From NCBI RefSeq assembly GCF_019320115.1, contig NC_089584.1, positions 59,330,852-59,394,851 of the forward strand: a stretch of DNA of 64,000 nucleotides. The letters are read 5' to 3'. The translations under genes were made by a program, and so were the position numbers. The notes under the pieces were generated by a model. The model searched no databases and was not told the origin of the DNA. It worked only from the letters and a program-made list of their open reading frames with translations. Within the stretch, counting starts at the first letter, position 1. Every line of letters begins with the position of its first letter. This document shows, one piece after another, positions 1 through 10,400 of the stretch. The DNA is from Miscanthus floridulus. Its lineage: Eukaryota; Streptophyta; Magnoliopsida; Poales; Poaceae.

Positions 1-450
1 GGAGGATGTTAGTTTGGTCCCTTCCTGAGACCTTTTTTTTACTACAATACATGAGAAGTACTTACACGGATAAGCACTTGTGATTGCTCTGTTTTTTTAA
101 ACAGAACACTGCTAACATAAAAAGCTAGAATTTTGCATGGTGTCAGGTGTGGACTAACACCGGACAAAAACAATTGTGTTAGTGTCTTCTAACAATTACT
201 TGGGTTTTATTCTCTGGCTCTCAAAACATGTCGTTGATAAAGTGTAATAATTCGTACAGGATGGGAAAACACTGAGAATTTAGGTGGCTTCAAAAGATAT
301 AACACATGTGATGTTATTTGCAATCTTACTCTTTAAGCATATTTGCTGTGGACTCAACGATACGATAACTCATTATGGATCACTTTTGGCATGAATCTTA
401 ATCTATCTCACTATTTACTTTATTTTTTAAAAAACATAGTTTTTCGTTTT

Positions 451-478
451 TACCGTAGCGTTAGCACGAGCACTATTA
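451..478 (+). mobile_element. Helitron 3'-end-like remnant (copy 1)
   Basis: The segment has the grass Helitron terminal pattern: a CGTAGC...GCACG small hairpin followed by a short AT-rich tail. The terminal CTRR is degraded. A closely similar segment lies about 550 bp downstream. No Rep/helicase coding sequence is visible, so this is at most a fragment. Confidence 0.3.
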
Positions 479-998
479 AAATTTCAATTACTAATATTTG
501 ATCTCTTAAAATTTCAGCGTCTGGTAGTAAGGAAGTGGAAAGAGAAAAGGAGTAGATGAGTTGATAGAATCACTGAAAGTTGCACTAGAAAAAAGAACCA
601 CAAAAATGATACATTGATTTTTTTAGGAGTAATACAAGCTGTCTAGGAAATGAATCAAGTACTTGATATATTGTGTAATTGCAACAAACAAGTATGTTGA
701 CACTTCTTTTTCGGTTGTTTTTGTTGTATTTTGAGCTTGAGGACAATGGTGGATTTAGCCTTGCTTTATAGGTATGCATGTGTGTAGCCAGCTTATCACT
801 TCTGTTAGTCCAAATGAAAAAAAGAAGAAAACAAAGTTGTATTGGTTATTGGCTTAACCTGCTATTCTTCCAAGCATATGATGCCAAACATGTGAAAAAA
901 TATATTTTCTTACCAAGTTTAGATTTTGTTGATCGGCAAACAAATATCAGGTTGACTGGCAAACAAATATTTTCTTATAAATATTTTATTTGACTTGT

Positions 999-1027
999 TC
1001 GTAGCATTAGCACGGGCACTATACTAG
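999..1027 (+). mobile_element. Helitron 3'-end-like terminus (copy 2)
   Basis: A CGTAGC / GCACGGGC imperfect hairpin is followed by a short spacer and CTAG, then a T, as expected for a Helitron 3' terminus inserted at A/T. The 5' TC end could not be located, so the length of the element is unknown. Confidence 0.4.
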
Positions 1028-1699
1028 TCTAAGTAATTGACGAATGAGATATAGTAGGATGACATGACTCTTACTTATTTCTTGCAAAGTACTTCGGATT
1101 TATTTATAAAACAAAATTCAAATAGCATGTTCCTTGAATGATATTCAAATACCCACAAAGGCCATATATGATCTTACAAGACAAAACCTTCTATATATGT
1201 CTCTTACTTTGTGTTGAGTTTGGTCAAGTTTTGTGACCCCTGTTGAGAGATGTTTCATGCTCCCAAGATCAAAACTCACGTACACACCACGAATAATCAG
1301 TTATTCCTACACTAGGAATACGCTAAAATATGTTTTCCATCACCAGCAAAATAAATACTCCATGATCTAGAATATGATCTCTCTAGCATATTTTTAGAAA
1401 GAGACAGAAAGGCTATGTGAAAAATAAAAAAATGTTGAAAAAGAATAGGACACATGAAGGTCCCAAAGTAAAAAAAAAATAGAGACGCATGAAGGTCCCA
1501 AAAGCATTTAAAAAAAGGGGCACAAGAAAAGCTAGCCATGTCTCAAAAGAAAAGCTAGAAAAAGATATCATACCAAATAGAGGAGTATATTTCCATAAAA
1601 AATACCTCATACTTGCACTGTTTTGATCTAAGAGTATGATGCTTCTCTCGTCTGGATTTGACTTTATAACAAATGCAAGGTAAGAGTGCCTCACAAATT

Positions 1700-2215
1700 T
1701 TCATCCCTACCTAAAGCTCCATATAAGCTTATTAGAAGTAGGATGATCAAAAGAGAAGACAAAATTTCAAAATATGCCTTGATGAGGAACCACTTACAAA
1801 TTTGAGTGACCCGAGAGAATCTTTAAAGGAACAAAAGCTATCTTTATGTTTTCAAAAACATATAAAAACCCAAGGCCCTATTCGCTTAAGCTTATCAGCC
1901 AGAATCAACCCTACTTTTTTAGCCATGGAATAGTGTTTTTCTCTCACAACAAATCAGCCCTATGAATCAGCCGCAACAGCAATAAGTCCTGCTGAACAGG
2001 GCCCAAGTTTCTGAGCAGAAATAGAGTGAGAAAATTTAAATCTAAGCTATTTCATTTTTCAATTACCCAAGATATTTTGGTAGACACTTGGAAGTTCACA
2101 AGTTCAGGTGAAGCTTAGAATAACCTGTATACAGATTTTCAAATCAAGGAGATAAACCCATTTAGTCCTTAGAACTTTACTCGAGGACGAGCAAAGGACT
2201 AAGTGTGGAGGAGCT
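1700..2215 (+). mobile_element. 3' internal remnant of a gypsy LTR retrotransposon
   Basis: The segment directly precedes a 3' LTR and ends in a GA-rich stretch (2194-2215) with the GAGGACGAGCAAAGGACTAA phrase that commonly ends grass gypsy internal domains, followed by a purine-rich tract. No gag or pol frame survives. A MITE interrupts it at 1874-2003. The left limit is approximate. Confidence 0.45.
1874..2003. mobile_element. MITE with GGCCCTNTTCGC termini
   Basis: This element of about 130 bp begins GGCCCTATTCGC and ends GCTGAACAGGGCC, an imperfect terminal inverted repeat. The same termini bound a second copy at 29,874-29,992. There is no coding capacity. The target duplication is not clear, so the superfamily is left open; hAT-like is possible. 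Confidence 0.55.
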
Positions 2216-3397
2216 TGTTGACAGTGCTTAACTCATATTCCTACTATCGGATATCTATACCCGGATATCCGAACCAAAGGATTAAAGAGCTCCACGTCGC
2301 CTTATCCTATGGTTAAGGACGCAACTACGGCCTCGTCTGACTCCGAGGGCGAGGTTTCTACCTCGTCTGACCTGCAGGGGCCGGGCCAAAGCATCGTCCG
2401 ACACCGAGGATCAGGTTTTCGGCTTGTCCGACCACCAAGGTCCGGCTCACGCCTCGTCCGACGCTGAGGATGAGGTTTCCGCATTGTCTGACCCCTAGGG
2501 GTCGGGACACGCCTCGTCTGGTCTCATGGGGAGGGCCCCGCCTCGTCCACCCCTTGGGGGTTGGATTCCGTCTCGCCCGATCCTTAGGGATCAGATCTGC
2601 TACTAGACCGAAGCAGTGGTCACAGGGTAGGGCTCGAACCGCTTCAACCACTATGACATGGAGGCGCATGCCTAGGAGTACGTCTCGAACGCATCCTGAT
2701 GCGACTAGCGGTCACATCGGGCCATGCTGGGAAACTCACGTCGCCCATCGCGTCAATAGGCCAGCACTGTGCTGCTAACTCCCTGCCTGAGCACCTTCCA
2801 ACATCAATCAACTGGCGTCAGTTGACTGGTGCTATACCGCCAGCCCCTCGTATGGCCTCTATCAGGGGACCCTCTGACCATTTCGTCCGCTCGGATAGGA
2901 CGGAAGACAAGAATGGCGCGCGACGCCCGCACGTAAGCTGCAGCGGTCAACAGGACCCCGGTACAATGTCGCTGCCACCACGATCTATAGGGTTAGCGGG
3001 ACCCACGCGAAGAGGAGGATGGCACACCTCTGGGAGCCTTATTTCTCTTTTGTTTTTCCTCTCTCCTTCAGTTGTAACCCCTGCTTTCCCTTGACCTATA
3101 AAAGGGAAAGAAGGGCGTCCCACTAGGGGTCATCGGCTCATAGCACCGCATCAGACATCGAGCATCAAGCAACCAAACCTCAGAGACTTGGGAGCTACCT
3201 CCCTCTCTCGCTAGTTTGTAACCCCCTACTACAAACTCAGTGCTTGTAACATGAATAGCTTGAAACTGGACATAGGGACATTCGGTCCGAACTAGTATAA
3301 TCCTTGTGTCCTCTTAGCACACCATCCGAGTCAAACACGCAATATACAAATTTACTCGTTGGTGCTTACTCGAAACACCGACACCTACCGCCAACAT
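2216..3397 (+). repeat. Gypsy 3' LTR (solo or truncated element)
   Basis: The segment starts TGTTGACAG directly after a purine tract and contains a CCTATAAAAGGG TATA box near 3097-3108. It ends either at the ACCGACA near 3383 or at GCCAACA near 3397. The latter would pair TGTTG with CAACA as LTR ends. About 280 bp of its 5' half is a degenerate CCTCGTCYGAC minisatellite. The ORF-like stretches across it are by-products of GC richness. The right boundary is uncertain by about 15 bp. Confidence 0.6.
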
Positions 3398-3399
3398 TT

Positions 3400-4680
3400 A
3401 AACAAAATAGAACAAATATGAATACCAAAACTTAGAATTAGGGTTTATAACTCACATTTTCCACGAGTTTTGGTATAAACATGTTTGACAGGGCAACACG
3501 TGAAAATGTACCAAAAAGGCGCAACCGAGAAGGCGCATTCAAGCAAAACAGAAGCAAACCCATTCAAGCTCCACACTTGGGCCAGAACACCAGCGTGGGA
3601 GCCATCCAGGCCCAGCCAACAACCCACCAGAGCAAGGTGGTGGCGAATGGGCTAGCTCAGGGTGTGGGCGCACCCTCAGTGCGAGCGCACCGCCCCCAAC
3701 TCTGCCTGACCCCACCTTGCTTAGGCGGTGCATTCAATGCTAGGGGAGGCGGTTGCATGTGTGCTTTCCTAAAATACGAGCAAACCAACCTCCTCAAAGC
3801 CTATAAAAGAAGACACCCTCTCCACATTCATGAGGATCATACATATTTGGAGAAGAAGAAGAAGGGCTACACATATTCCATTAGCTTCTAGCTAGACTAG
3901 TTAGAGAGTGAGTGTGGAAAGAGTTAGAGGAATAGCGGAGTAACGGTGCCCTCTACTTCTTGTACTCAGCGAGTCATATACATCGGGTGGATGGAGTGCC
4001 GGACTTGTTGGCCCCCTCTACACTTGTACCTCTACGTTCATCTTACTACTTGAAGTAAGAAGTTCGTGTTTATCTTTTTGTTTTGATCCCTTAAGTAAAG
4101 TTATCATTTATTACTACTTACTTGCAGGTTCATCGTCCGTCCTCACGGCGGGTGCTCTAGTAGAGGACTCCTGATAAAGACAGAAGTTCCTGCCCAACGC
4201 TAGAGTAGTGACCGATAACGTAGACGTGATGTCTGAGCTAAAAGCCACCTTCGTTTGCCTCGTATCCTCCGGTTGAAGGGTAGGCGGCAGGTGGTGATAA
4301 CCCTGTCCGTCCTTCGTAATTCCCCACATTCGGATACAGCGTAGAGTTGTATGCCGGTATCGCCTGACAGATCAGGTGCGCTCCGGTGCCCGAAGTGAAT
4401 CTATAGTAGCAAAGTTATCTTCGCTTAAGGTTTCTACCCCTAGAAGAACCTCACTACCCAAGTTACCCTTCTTCCCATTCTTGTTAGGTAAACTAGTTAA
4501 GAAAATACTTACACTACCGTTCCTTTAGGAAAATACGATACCCTGAATACTTTTGGATGAAGTGCTACAACAGTAGTTTCGTGCGCTTATGAACTTTTTT
4601 GCTTACGCTAAGAAGCACCAACAACGCGTCGGTCCATTGCAATGGACGAGCATCGACCTACCGCCTACATGTCCGTCAAC
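3400..4680 (+). repeat. Second LTR-like segment (gypsy type, degraded)
   Basis: The segment contains a CCTATAAAAGAAG promoter-like box (about 3799-3811) followed by an R/U5-like region. Near 4,530-4,600 it has the GATACCCTGAATACTT...GTGCGCTTATG phrase seen at the end of several grass gypsy LTRs. No flanking primer site or partner LTR was found. Open frames here carry no recognisable domain. Limits are approximate. Confidence 0.35.
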
Positions 4681-5089
4681 CTCGACTTTTGCTACCGCTC
4701 GGTCCATATTGAATTCTAATATATTCTATATATAGTAAGTTTAGTAACAACTAACATAGCAACCAGTCCATTACACTATATGTTTTTGTTAATATTAACT
4801 TTAAACAGCATGAGGGATGGACCTAGGATTAGCCAAAGACTAGAGCTATTACATTAGGCATTGGTGCTAATTGTGCGTGACTATTGAAAAAATTGATAAT
4901 TTGTCCACTGTAATTAAGGGCTAAAACTAGGATCATAGTCCTCCACTGAATAGCATGGTATGAGTTTACAACAAAGAACTAGAAACTAGCTAAGCGTGTG
5001 TTTGGTTCCTAGATGAGGCAGGATGGGATGATTCCATGTCTATTTTTGAGGATTGGATTGTCTTAACTAGTGTTTGGTTGAGAGGGATG

Positions 5090-5633
5090 CACTGGCGGAG
5101 CCGTAGACTATCTTCAACAATGACACCCAAAATACAAGACACATTTTATGTTTACATAGCACTATAGGCAAATGGTTCAATACCTATTTTTAGTCTTCTC
5201 CAACAACAAGACTCAAAAGAGAACCCTTTCTTCAAATAGGTATTCAGGAGAGAGGATACTCAGATTTAGGTTGTGCCTCTCCTGGCACTCAAAATGGATC
5301 TGTTGGAGGCTGATATAGTACTGTCGGAGATCCATTTTGGTTTTAGGTGCCCTTATGGGTCACCTGTTGGAGACAGTCTTATGGAGGCCAAACTGGGTCA
5401 TGGCCCCCCTTGTCTCTCTCTGTTATTGTAAATAGCTAGTATATTCTATAGTAAAGCTGTTGCATTCAATGTGAAAACAGGTTCAACAAATGAAAAGTAA
5501 AGAGAAACGTATCTTGCTATGCTTAATAATTTGATAGACTTGATAATTGAGATATGGCATAATATGATGCGTTTCAACTATGTTCTTGTTGTACAATTTG
5601 GCCCCGCTTATTTAGTCCCGCGCTCCGCCACTG
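5090..5633. mobile_element. Non-autonomous hAT-type element, 544 bp, TSD GAGGGATG
   Basis: Termini are CACTGGCGGAGC (5') and GCTCCGCCACTG (3'), an inverted repeat with one mismatch. The 8-bp direct repeats GAGGGATG at 5082-5089 and 5634-5641 are the hAT-length target duplication. No transposase frame is present. A second MITE is nested inside. A shorter relative with CAAGGGCGAAGC / GCTTCGCCACTG ends lies at 46,916-47,072. Confidence 0.8.
5105..5380. mobile_element. MITE nested inside the hAT-type element
   Basis: The left end AGACTATCTTCAACA and the right end TGTTGGAGACAGTCT form an imperfect 15-bp terminal inverted repeat about 275 bp apart. The position inside the hAT-type element means it inserted later, or is a captured internal part. 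No target duplication could be fixed. Confidence 0.5.
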
Positions 5634-5639
5634 GAGGGA

Positions 5640-6290
5640 TGGATCAATTAATATTTATGGTTTGGTTGGGTGATTCAGTCAAATAGGATGGATGGAGAGT
5701 TGGAGACTAACACCGCCGACCATTGTTTTTGTGGGCCTCACATGTGAGACAATCTCATCTACCTCTTCTTCCTCTTGCCCTTCGCATAGTTGCTCGTGCC
5801 CGCCAACTTTGCATGGTCGCTCGTCCTCGCCCCAACGCCACTAAACCGCCTGACCTTGCCTCGACGGCACCCGACTGTCCACCTCTACTCGCCCAAGCGC
5901 AGCTTGACCCTGCCTCGTCCTCGCACATCAGCGCCTCTTGTCCTCCCCGTGCACAATCGACTCGTACGTGCACCGCCCCGTGCACCAACGATGCCTGCCA
6001 CAGCCGCCGTCTGCTCCTCATGAGCTCAAGAAACAACCGTTCGTGCCACCACTTTGCTAGATCTCAAGTAGTAGCCGCACGTACCACCCATGCCATGGAG
6101 GAGGGCGAGGCTATGAGCTCAATTGTTGAAGGAGAGGCACGATCGCGAGCTCGGTTGCTAGAGACATGTTGCCTCGAGCTTAACGCACGGAGATGCCAAG
6201 GACGCGCACGGGGTGGAAGAAGACGTCGATTTCGAGGGACGGAGGTGACCTAAATTTGGGGCAAATATTTTCTTTTTTTTTTCAATCAAA
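5640..6290 (+). other. GC-rich segment with an unassigned 176-codon open frame
   Basis: An open frame at 5723-6253 encodes a Pro/Arg/Cys-rich product with no domain, signal or homology that I recognise, and overlapping frames are open on both strands. That is typical of GC-rich DNA and not evidence of a gene. The segment sits between the hAT element and the PRP40 promoter and could be captured host sequence. Confidence 0.3.
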
Positions 6291-6392
6291 ATCAAAACAC
6301 TAGAAACTGTGGATAGCCTTGGTTGGGTGCCTACAGCCCTACACAGATAAGATTGTACCTACAACTACAAAGCAGCGGCCCGGCCTGCTCGA

Positions 6393-6399
6393 GGCCCAT
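6393..6399 (+). promoter_or_regulatory. Site II-like GGCCCAT promoter element of PRP40
   Basis: GGCCCAT lies just upstream of the inferred first exon. Site II (TGGGCY/RGCCCA) elements are common in promoters of plant housekeeping genes for ribosome and splicing functions. Assignment rests on position and motif only. Confidence 0.4.
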
Positions 6400-6429
6400 C
6401 AAAATTTCTATCGGATCTCTTAACTAGAC

Positions 6430-6605
6430 AGCCCCGGACTGCGTTCACAAATCACGCTGCCTTTTTCTTCGGTTCACCCCGCTTGCGTCTCTCTCGCGGG
6501 GACGACTGCGCGACCACCGACGCCGCCTCCGCCGCCGCCTCCGCCCTACGCTAGGTGCCCAGTTCTTCGTCGGATCCTTCACCGGGCACAAGCACCACCC
6601 AGCAG
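6430..6605 (+). other. PRP40A: PRP40 5'UTR exon 1 (non-coding)
   Basis: This GC-rich leader has a CCG/CCT-rich stretch and no ATG. It ends at CCCAGCAG followed by GTATGC, a good splice donor. The intron runs to an acceptor at 7353-7354. The transcription start is not determined, so the left edge is approximate. Confidence 0.6.
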
Positions 6606-6653
6606 GTATGCCCACGCCTTCTCTCCCTTGCTGCTGTGCGAAACTGAGCATTC

Positions 6654-6662
6654 AAACCCTAA
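6654..6662 (+). promoter_or_regulatory. Telo-box AAACCCTAA in the first intron of PRP40
   Basis: AAACCCTAA lies about 50 bp into the leader intron, with a reverse-oriented TAGGGTTT about 10 bp further on. Telo-boxes near the start of transcription are frequent in plant genes for translation and RNA processing. The functional role here is inferred. Confidence 0.4.
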
Positions 6663-7086
6663 CTGCCTGCTAGGGTTTCTCGCTCTAGCTGTTAGGGTGC
6701 GTTCTGGCGTAAGATTGGGATCGCAAGATGTTCCAGCAACTTTTAGTTTGATTTGATTTATTTATTAGGCGGCACAAGTTGGATGTTTTAGTGCAGAGTT
6801 GATTCCTAAGGAATGCCTAGAATTCTCGTAGTGCATATGAGACCCACGGTGGGGAGATCTTTTGGTTTTAGCTATATCTGGTCTGTAGTAGCAATAAACT
6901 GGGTTGGACTCTATCTGATCCAATGCTCATAATATGCGTGCCGACAAAAGGGGAAGGTGTCGGATTCCTTTAACCAAGAAGGAAGCTTGTTACCCTTTTT
7001 CGCGCGCGTGGGGGGTGGGGGGCGGGGGTGTCTAGGGCCGGTAGGCAAGGCAAAGCGCCACACACCTAGAGTTTCCGTTACTCCTC

Positions 7087-7345
7087 GTATTGTTAGTGAG
7101 CACATGGCGATAAGAGTTTTTAAGTTAGCTGTTGCAGCTCTTATCCAATAGCTTCTCTGTTCTCCACGTGTCATGTTCTATAATCAATCTTTGTTTTCCG
7201 TACTTTGGACGTATTGTTAGATAGCGAGCATGTGCCAATGGGAGTTTTAAAGTTAGCTGTTGGAGCTCTTATTCTTATCCAATTGCTTATTTGTTCTCCA
7301 CGTGTTATGTTCTATAATCAATCTTTGTTTTTCCATACTTTGGAC
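7087..7345 (+). repeat. Tandem duplication in PRP40 intron 1
   Basis: Two imperfect head-to-tail copies lie at 7087-7210 and 7211-7345. Shared blocks include GTATTGTTAG, AAGTTAGCTGTTG, TTCTCCACGTGT and ATAATCAATCTTTG, and both copies end TACTTTGGAC. The second copy ends 9 bp before the exon 2 acceptor, so the duplication supplies the branch-site/pyrimidine region of that acceptor. Confidence 0.8.
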
Positions 7346-7402
7346 GGTTTACAGCTGTGATCTCTGGAGGTGCTCTTCCTACTCTTCTTTGTTGGTGTTT
7401 TG

Positions 7403-7414
7403 ATGGTGGCTTGA
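7403..7414 (+). promoter_or_regulatory. Three-codon uORF whose stop overlaps the PRP40 start (TGATG)
   Basis: ATG GTG GCT TGA begins 11 bp upstream of the main ATG. The A of its stop codon is the A of the main start codon at 7414. This arrangement can favour termination-reinitiation or leaky scanning. It applies only to transcripts that include this exon, which every model of this gene would. Confidence 0.6.
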
Positions 7415-10400
7415 TGGCTAGTAATATGCAGGCTCCTGGGCCGCCTCAGGTAAGTGCTGTCACATGCTGTAAATATTATTTTGTCATGTCATCTATAGTG
7501 TACATAGTGCTAATCATCTTTATTGTCTTACAAGCAGCCTCCCAGGCCTCCCATGATGGGTTCTAGTGCCCAGCCACAAAATCTTGGACCACCAATGCCT
7601 ATGCAGGTAAACTGAATTTTAGATTTTTTGTTTCTTTCCACATTCGTTGCTTCCAGAATTCTAGGTTATGTTTCTAATGTTGCTTCTCATGCTCCACTTT
7701 CAGTTTAGGTCAGTGGTTCCTTCGCAGCAGCCTCCTCAGTTCATGCCGCCAGCAGCACAGCAGTTTCGTCCTGTTGGTCAGCCTATGCCGGGGGCTAACA
7801 TTGGCATGCCTGGGCAAATGCCACATTTTCCACAAACTGGGCAGCACTTGCCTCACTCAAATCAAGTTCCACCTGCATCACAAGGGGTTCCCATGGTATA
7901 TCAGCCAGCTAGACCAATGTCATCAGCGCCTATGCAGCCGCAGCAACAAACTGCGTATCCTGGGGGCCATTTGCCCAGCATGGGTGCCCCTATGCAACCC
8001 CCGACCTATACAGTTAGTCCTATTAGTCACTCTTAGCGAGTTAATTATTTCCATATGATGTCTGTTACTAGTCTTAGGCTAATCTACTAACTTGTTAACT
8101 TCGACATTTCAGTATCAACCAACATCGATTCCTCCTGTAGTGCAACCCTGGGGTACAGGCCCAGGACAGAATGTACCTCATGTGCCTCCTCTAGTGCAGT
8201 CTGGGCACCAGCCGGTGTCAGCTCCAACAACTTTGCCTTCAGTAAGTATTGCCAGACCTATGCTTCATCACCTGTTTTTTGTCTAATTTTGTAACCTCTG
8301 CTGTATCAATTGTTTTTGTCTACTATACAATATTTTATATCGTTGACTTTGGAATAACTGAGTTTGCAAATGACAAGGTCAACTTGTCTGAACCTAGCTC
8401 TTCAGACTGGCAGGAGCACACTGCAGCCGAGGGGAAAAAGTTAGTATTTTTTTAATTCCTTTCCGTTATTAACGTCGTTACAAGCTTTTGTAATTTAAGT
8501 ATTTCATGTTTTGGTTTTCTCTTTATTTGGTTTGCTTTAATTTTCCCTTTCATTTTCTAGGTACTACTATAATAAGAAGACAAGGCAATCAAGTTGGGAG
8601 AAACCAGTTGAGTTGATGACACCTTTGGAGGTTAGCGTGCTATTTGCTTATAGTCATGCAGCTTAGCCATATGATTTTGTTCTGTTTAGCTAGCCCTATG
8701 CTTGTGCCTGATATCATCTTTCACTACTGAAGTTCAAGAGTTCAATTCCCAATGTGCTTCTGTGCATAAATTCATGCACACTCTTTGCCCTTTTGCGTTA
8801 TTTTGTGCTTTCTATCTATTTAGATTGATTCTTTAAATTTGGTTGAGCACATGCAAAGGACCAAGAAATCATTCTTGTTTCTTTTTGCTTGAGGGCAGTT
8901 CATTCTCTAATATAAGTAACGTACTTAATGCGTCCTTGCTGTATTAATTTGCATTTCAATGGGTTTTGTTAATTTAACAGAGGGCTGATGCCTCAACCGA
9001 ATGGAAAGAATTTACTACACCAGAAGGACGAAAGTAAGTTATACTGGAATTAATTGCCAATTGAGATCTTTTTATTTATATGTCAATATGTCAATGGATC
9101 CTCCATTTTCTTTCTGTATTTTGACTGTTCTATCACTGAAGGTACTATTTCAACAAAGTGACCAAGCAATCAAAATGGACTATTCCTGATGAGTTAAAGG
9201 TTTTCTTCTTTCTCTTCTTTTTGATGGATAAGTCATGTGTGGCTGGTCTTTGTGGGGCTATTGTTGCTCACATGGTCCTTGTGGCTGTTTTTCTGTTTTT
9301 AGGACAGCATCTTAGACTGGAGGACAGCATCTTAGCTAGGACAGCATATTAGCATCTTAGACTAGCATCTTAGACTAGCATCTTGGCATATGCTTGGCTG
9401 GCTAGCAGCCTATAAATATGTAACCCCAACCCCTCAGGTTGGTATGGCATTTGTGTGAGCTTGTGTGAGAAATAGACAAGAAAATTGCCCCAACTCCTAG
9501 TGTCATCCTCTCTCGATGAGAGTAAGAATTCTCCTACTACCAAGAGTGAGAATTCAGCGACTAACAAGTGGTATCAGAGCCGTAGTATCCTGTAGCCTGA
9601 GCATCTCCTGCTCATCCCCTTGCCCAGCCTCGCAACAGCCCTAGCTGAGAGTAGCAGCAGCTCCGGCCGCTCCTGTTCACTCCTCTCCCAGCTCGTCTGA
9701 AGCAGCCCTCTCCCCACGCAGCAGCCCCCCGGTAGCGCGTCATGTCCGCAGGGCAGTCTCAGCGCTCGGTCGCCTCGAGCACGCGGCGTCGGCAGGAGGC
9801 CGAACTTGCCGCAGCAGAGGAACGCGAGCGAGCGGCGGCAGAGACCGCTGCGGCGGCGGCAAGGGCGTCGAGGTTGGCAGCGGCGGAGCTGGCAGTAGCC
9901 AGAGCGGAGGCGGAAGCGGCGGCGGCGGCGAATGCAGCGCGTGCGGCGGCGGCGGAGGTCGAGGCTCTGCGCGGCAGCATCGGCAGCTCCATTTCCGCTG
10001 ACGACACCGCCGACGCAGACCTCGAGCTGCTAGAGAGGGAGGCAGCGCGAGCGCGGGCGGCGCAGTGGGCAGCTGCGCACGTCCACGAGCGTGGCGGCAG
10101 CCCAGACTGGCGCGGACGCGCTGGCGGCGCTCCTGGAGGAGGCGCGCACGGCGGTGGCGCTCCTAGGGCAGCCGCGCACGCCCACGAGCGCGGCGGCAGC
10201 CCAGACAGGTGCGGACGCGCCGGTGGCGCTCCTGGAGGAGGCGCGCACGGCGGCGGCGCTCCTGGAGGAGGCGCGCACGGCAACGGTGGCGGACGGGTCG
10301 ATGGAGAGCGCGGCCTTCACAGGTAGCGTGGCTCTCTCTCCCCGGATCGGTACCGACGGGTCGATGGAGAGCGCGGCCTTCACAGGCAGCGTGGCTCTCT

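Larger units (their letters stand above)
1..1700. other. AT-rich intergenic sequence with Helitron-like fragments
   Basis: No gene was recognised here. Short open frames exist on both strands but have no domain-like composition and no start context. The stretch is AT-rich and carries two short segments resembling Helitron 3' ends (listed separately). The remainder is unassigned. Confidence 0.5.

Noticed and set aside
5723..6253. 176-codon open frame upstream of PRP40 as a possible gene
   Set aside because: It is Pro/Arg/Cys-rich with overlapping frames open on both strands and no recognised domain, so coding use is unsupported.
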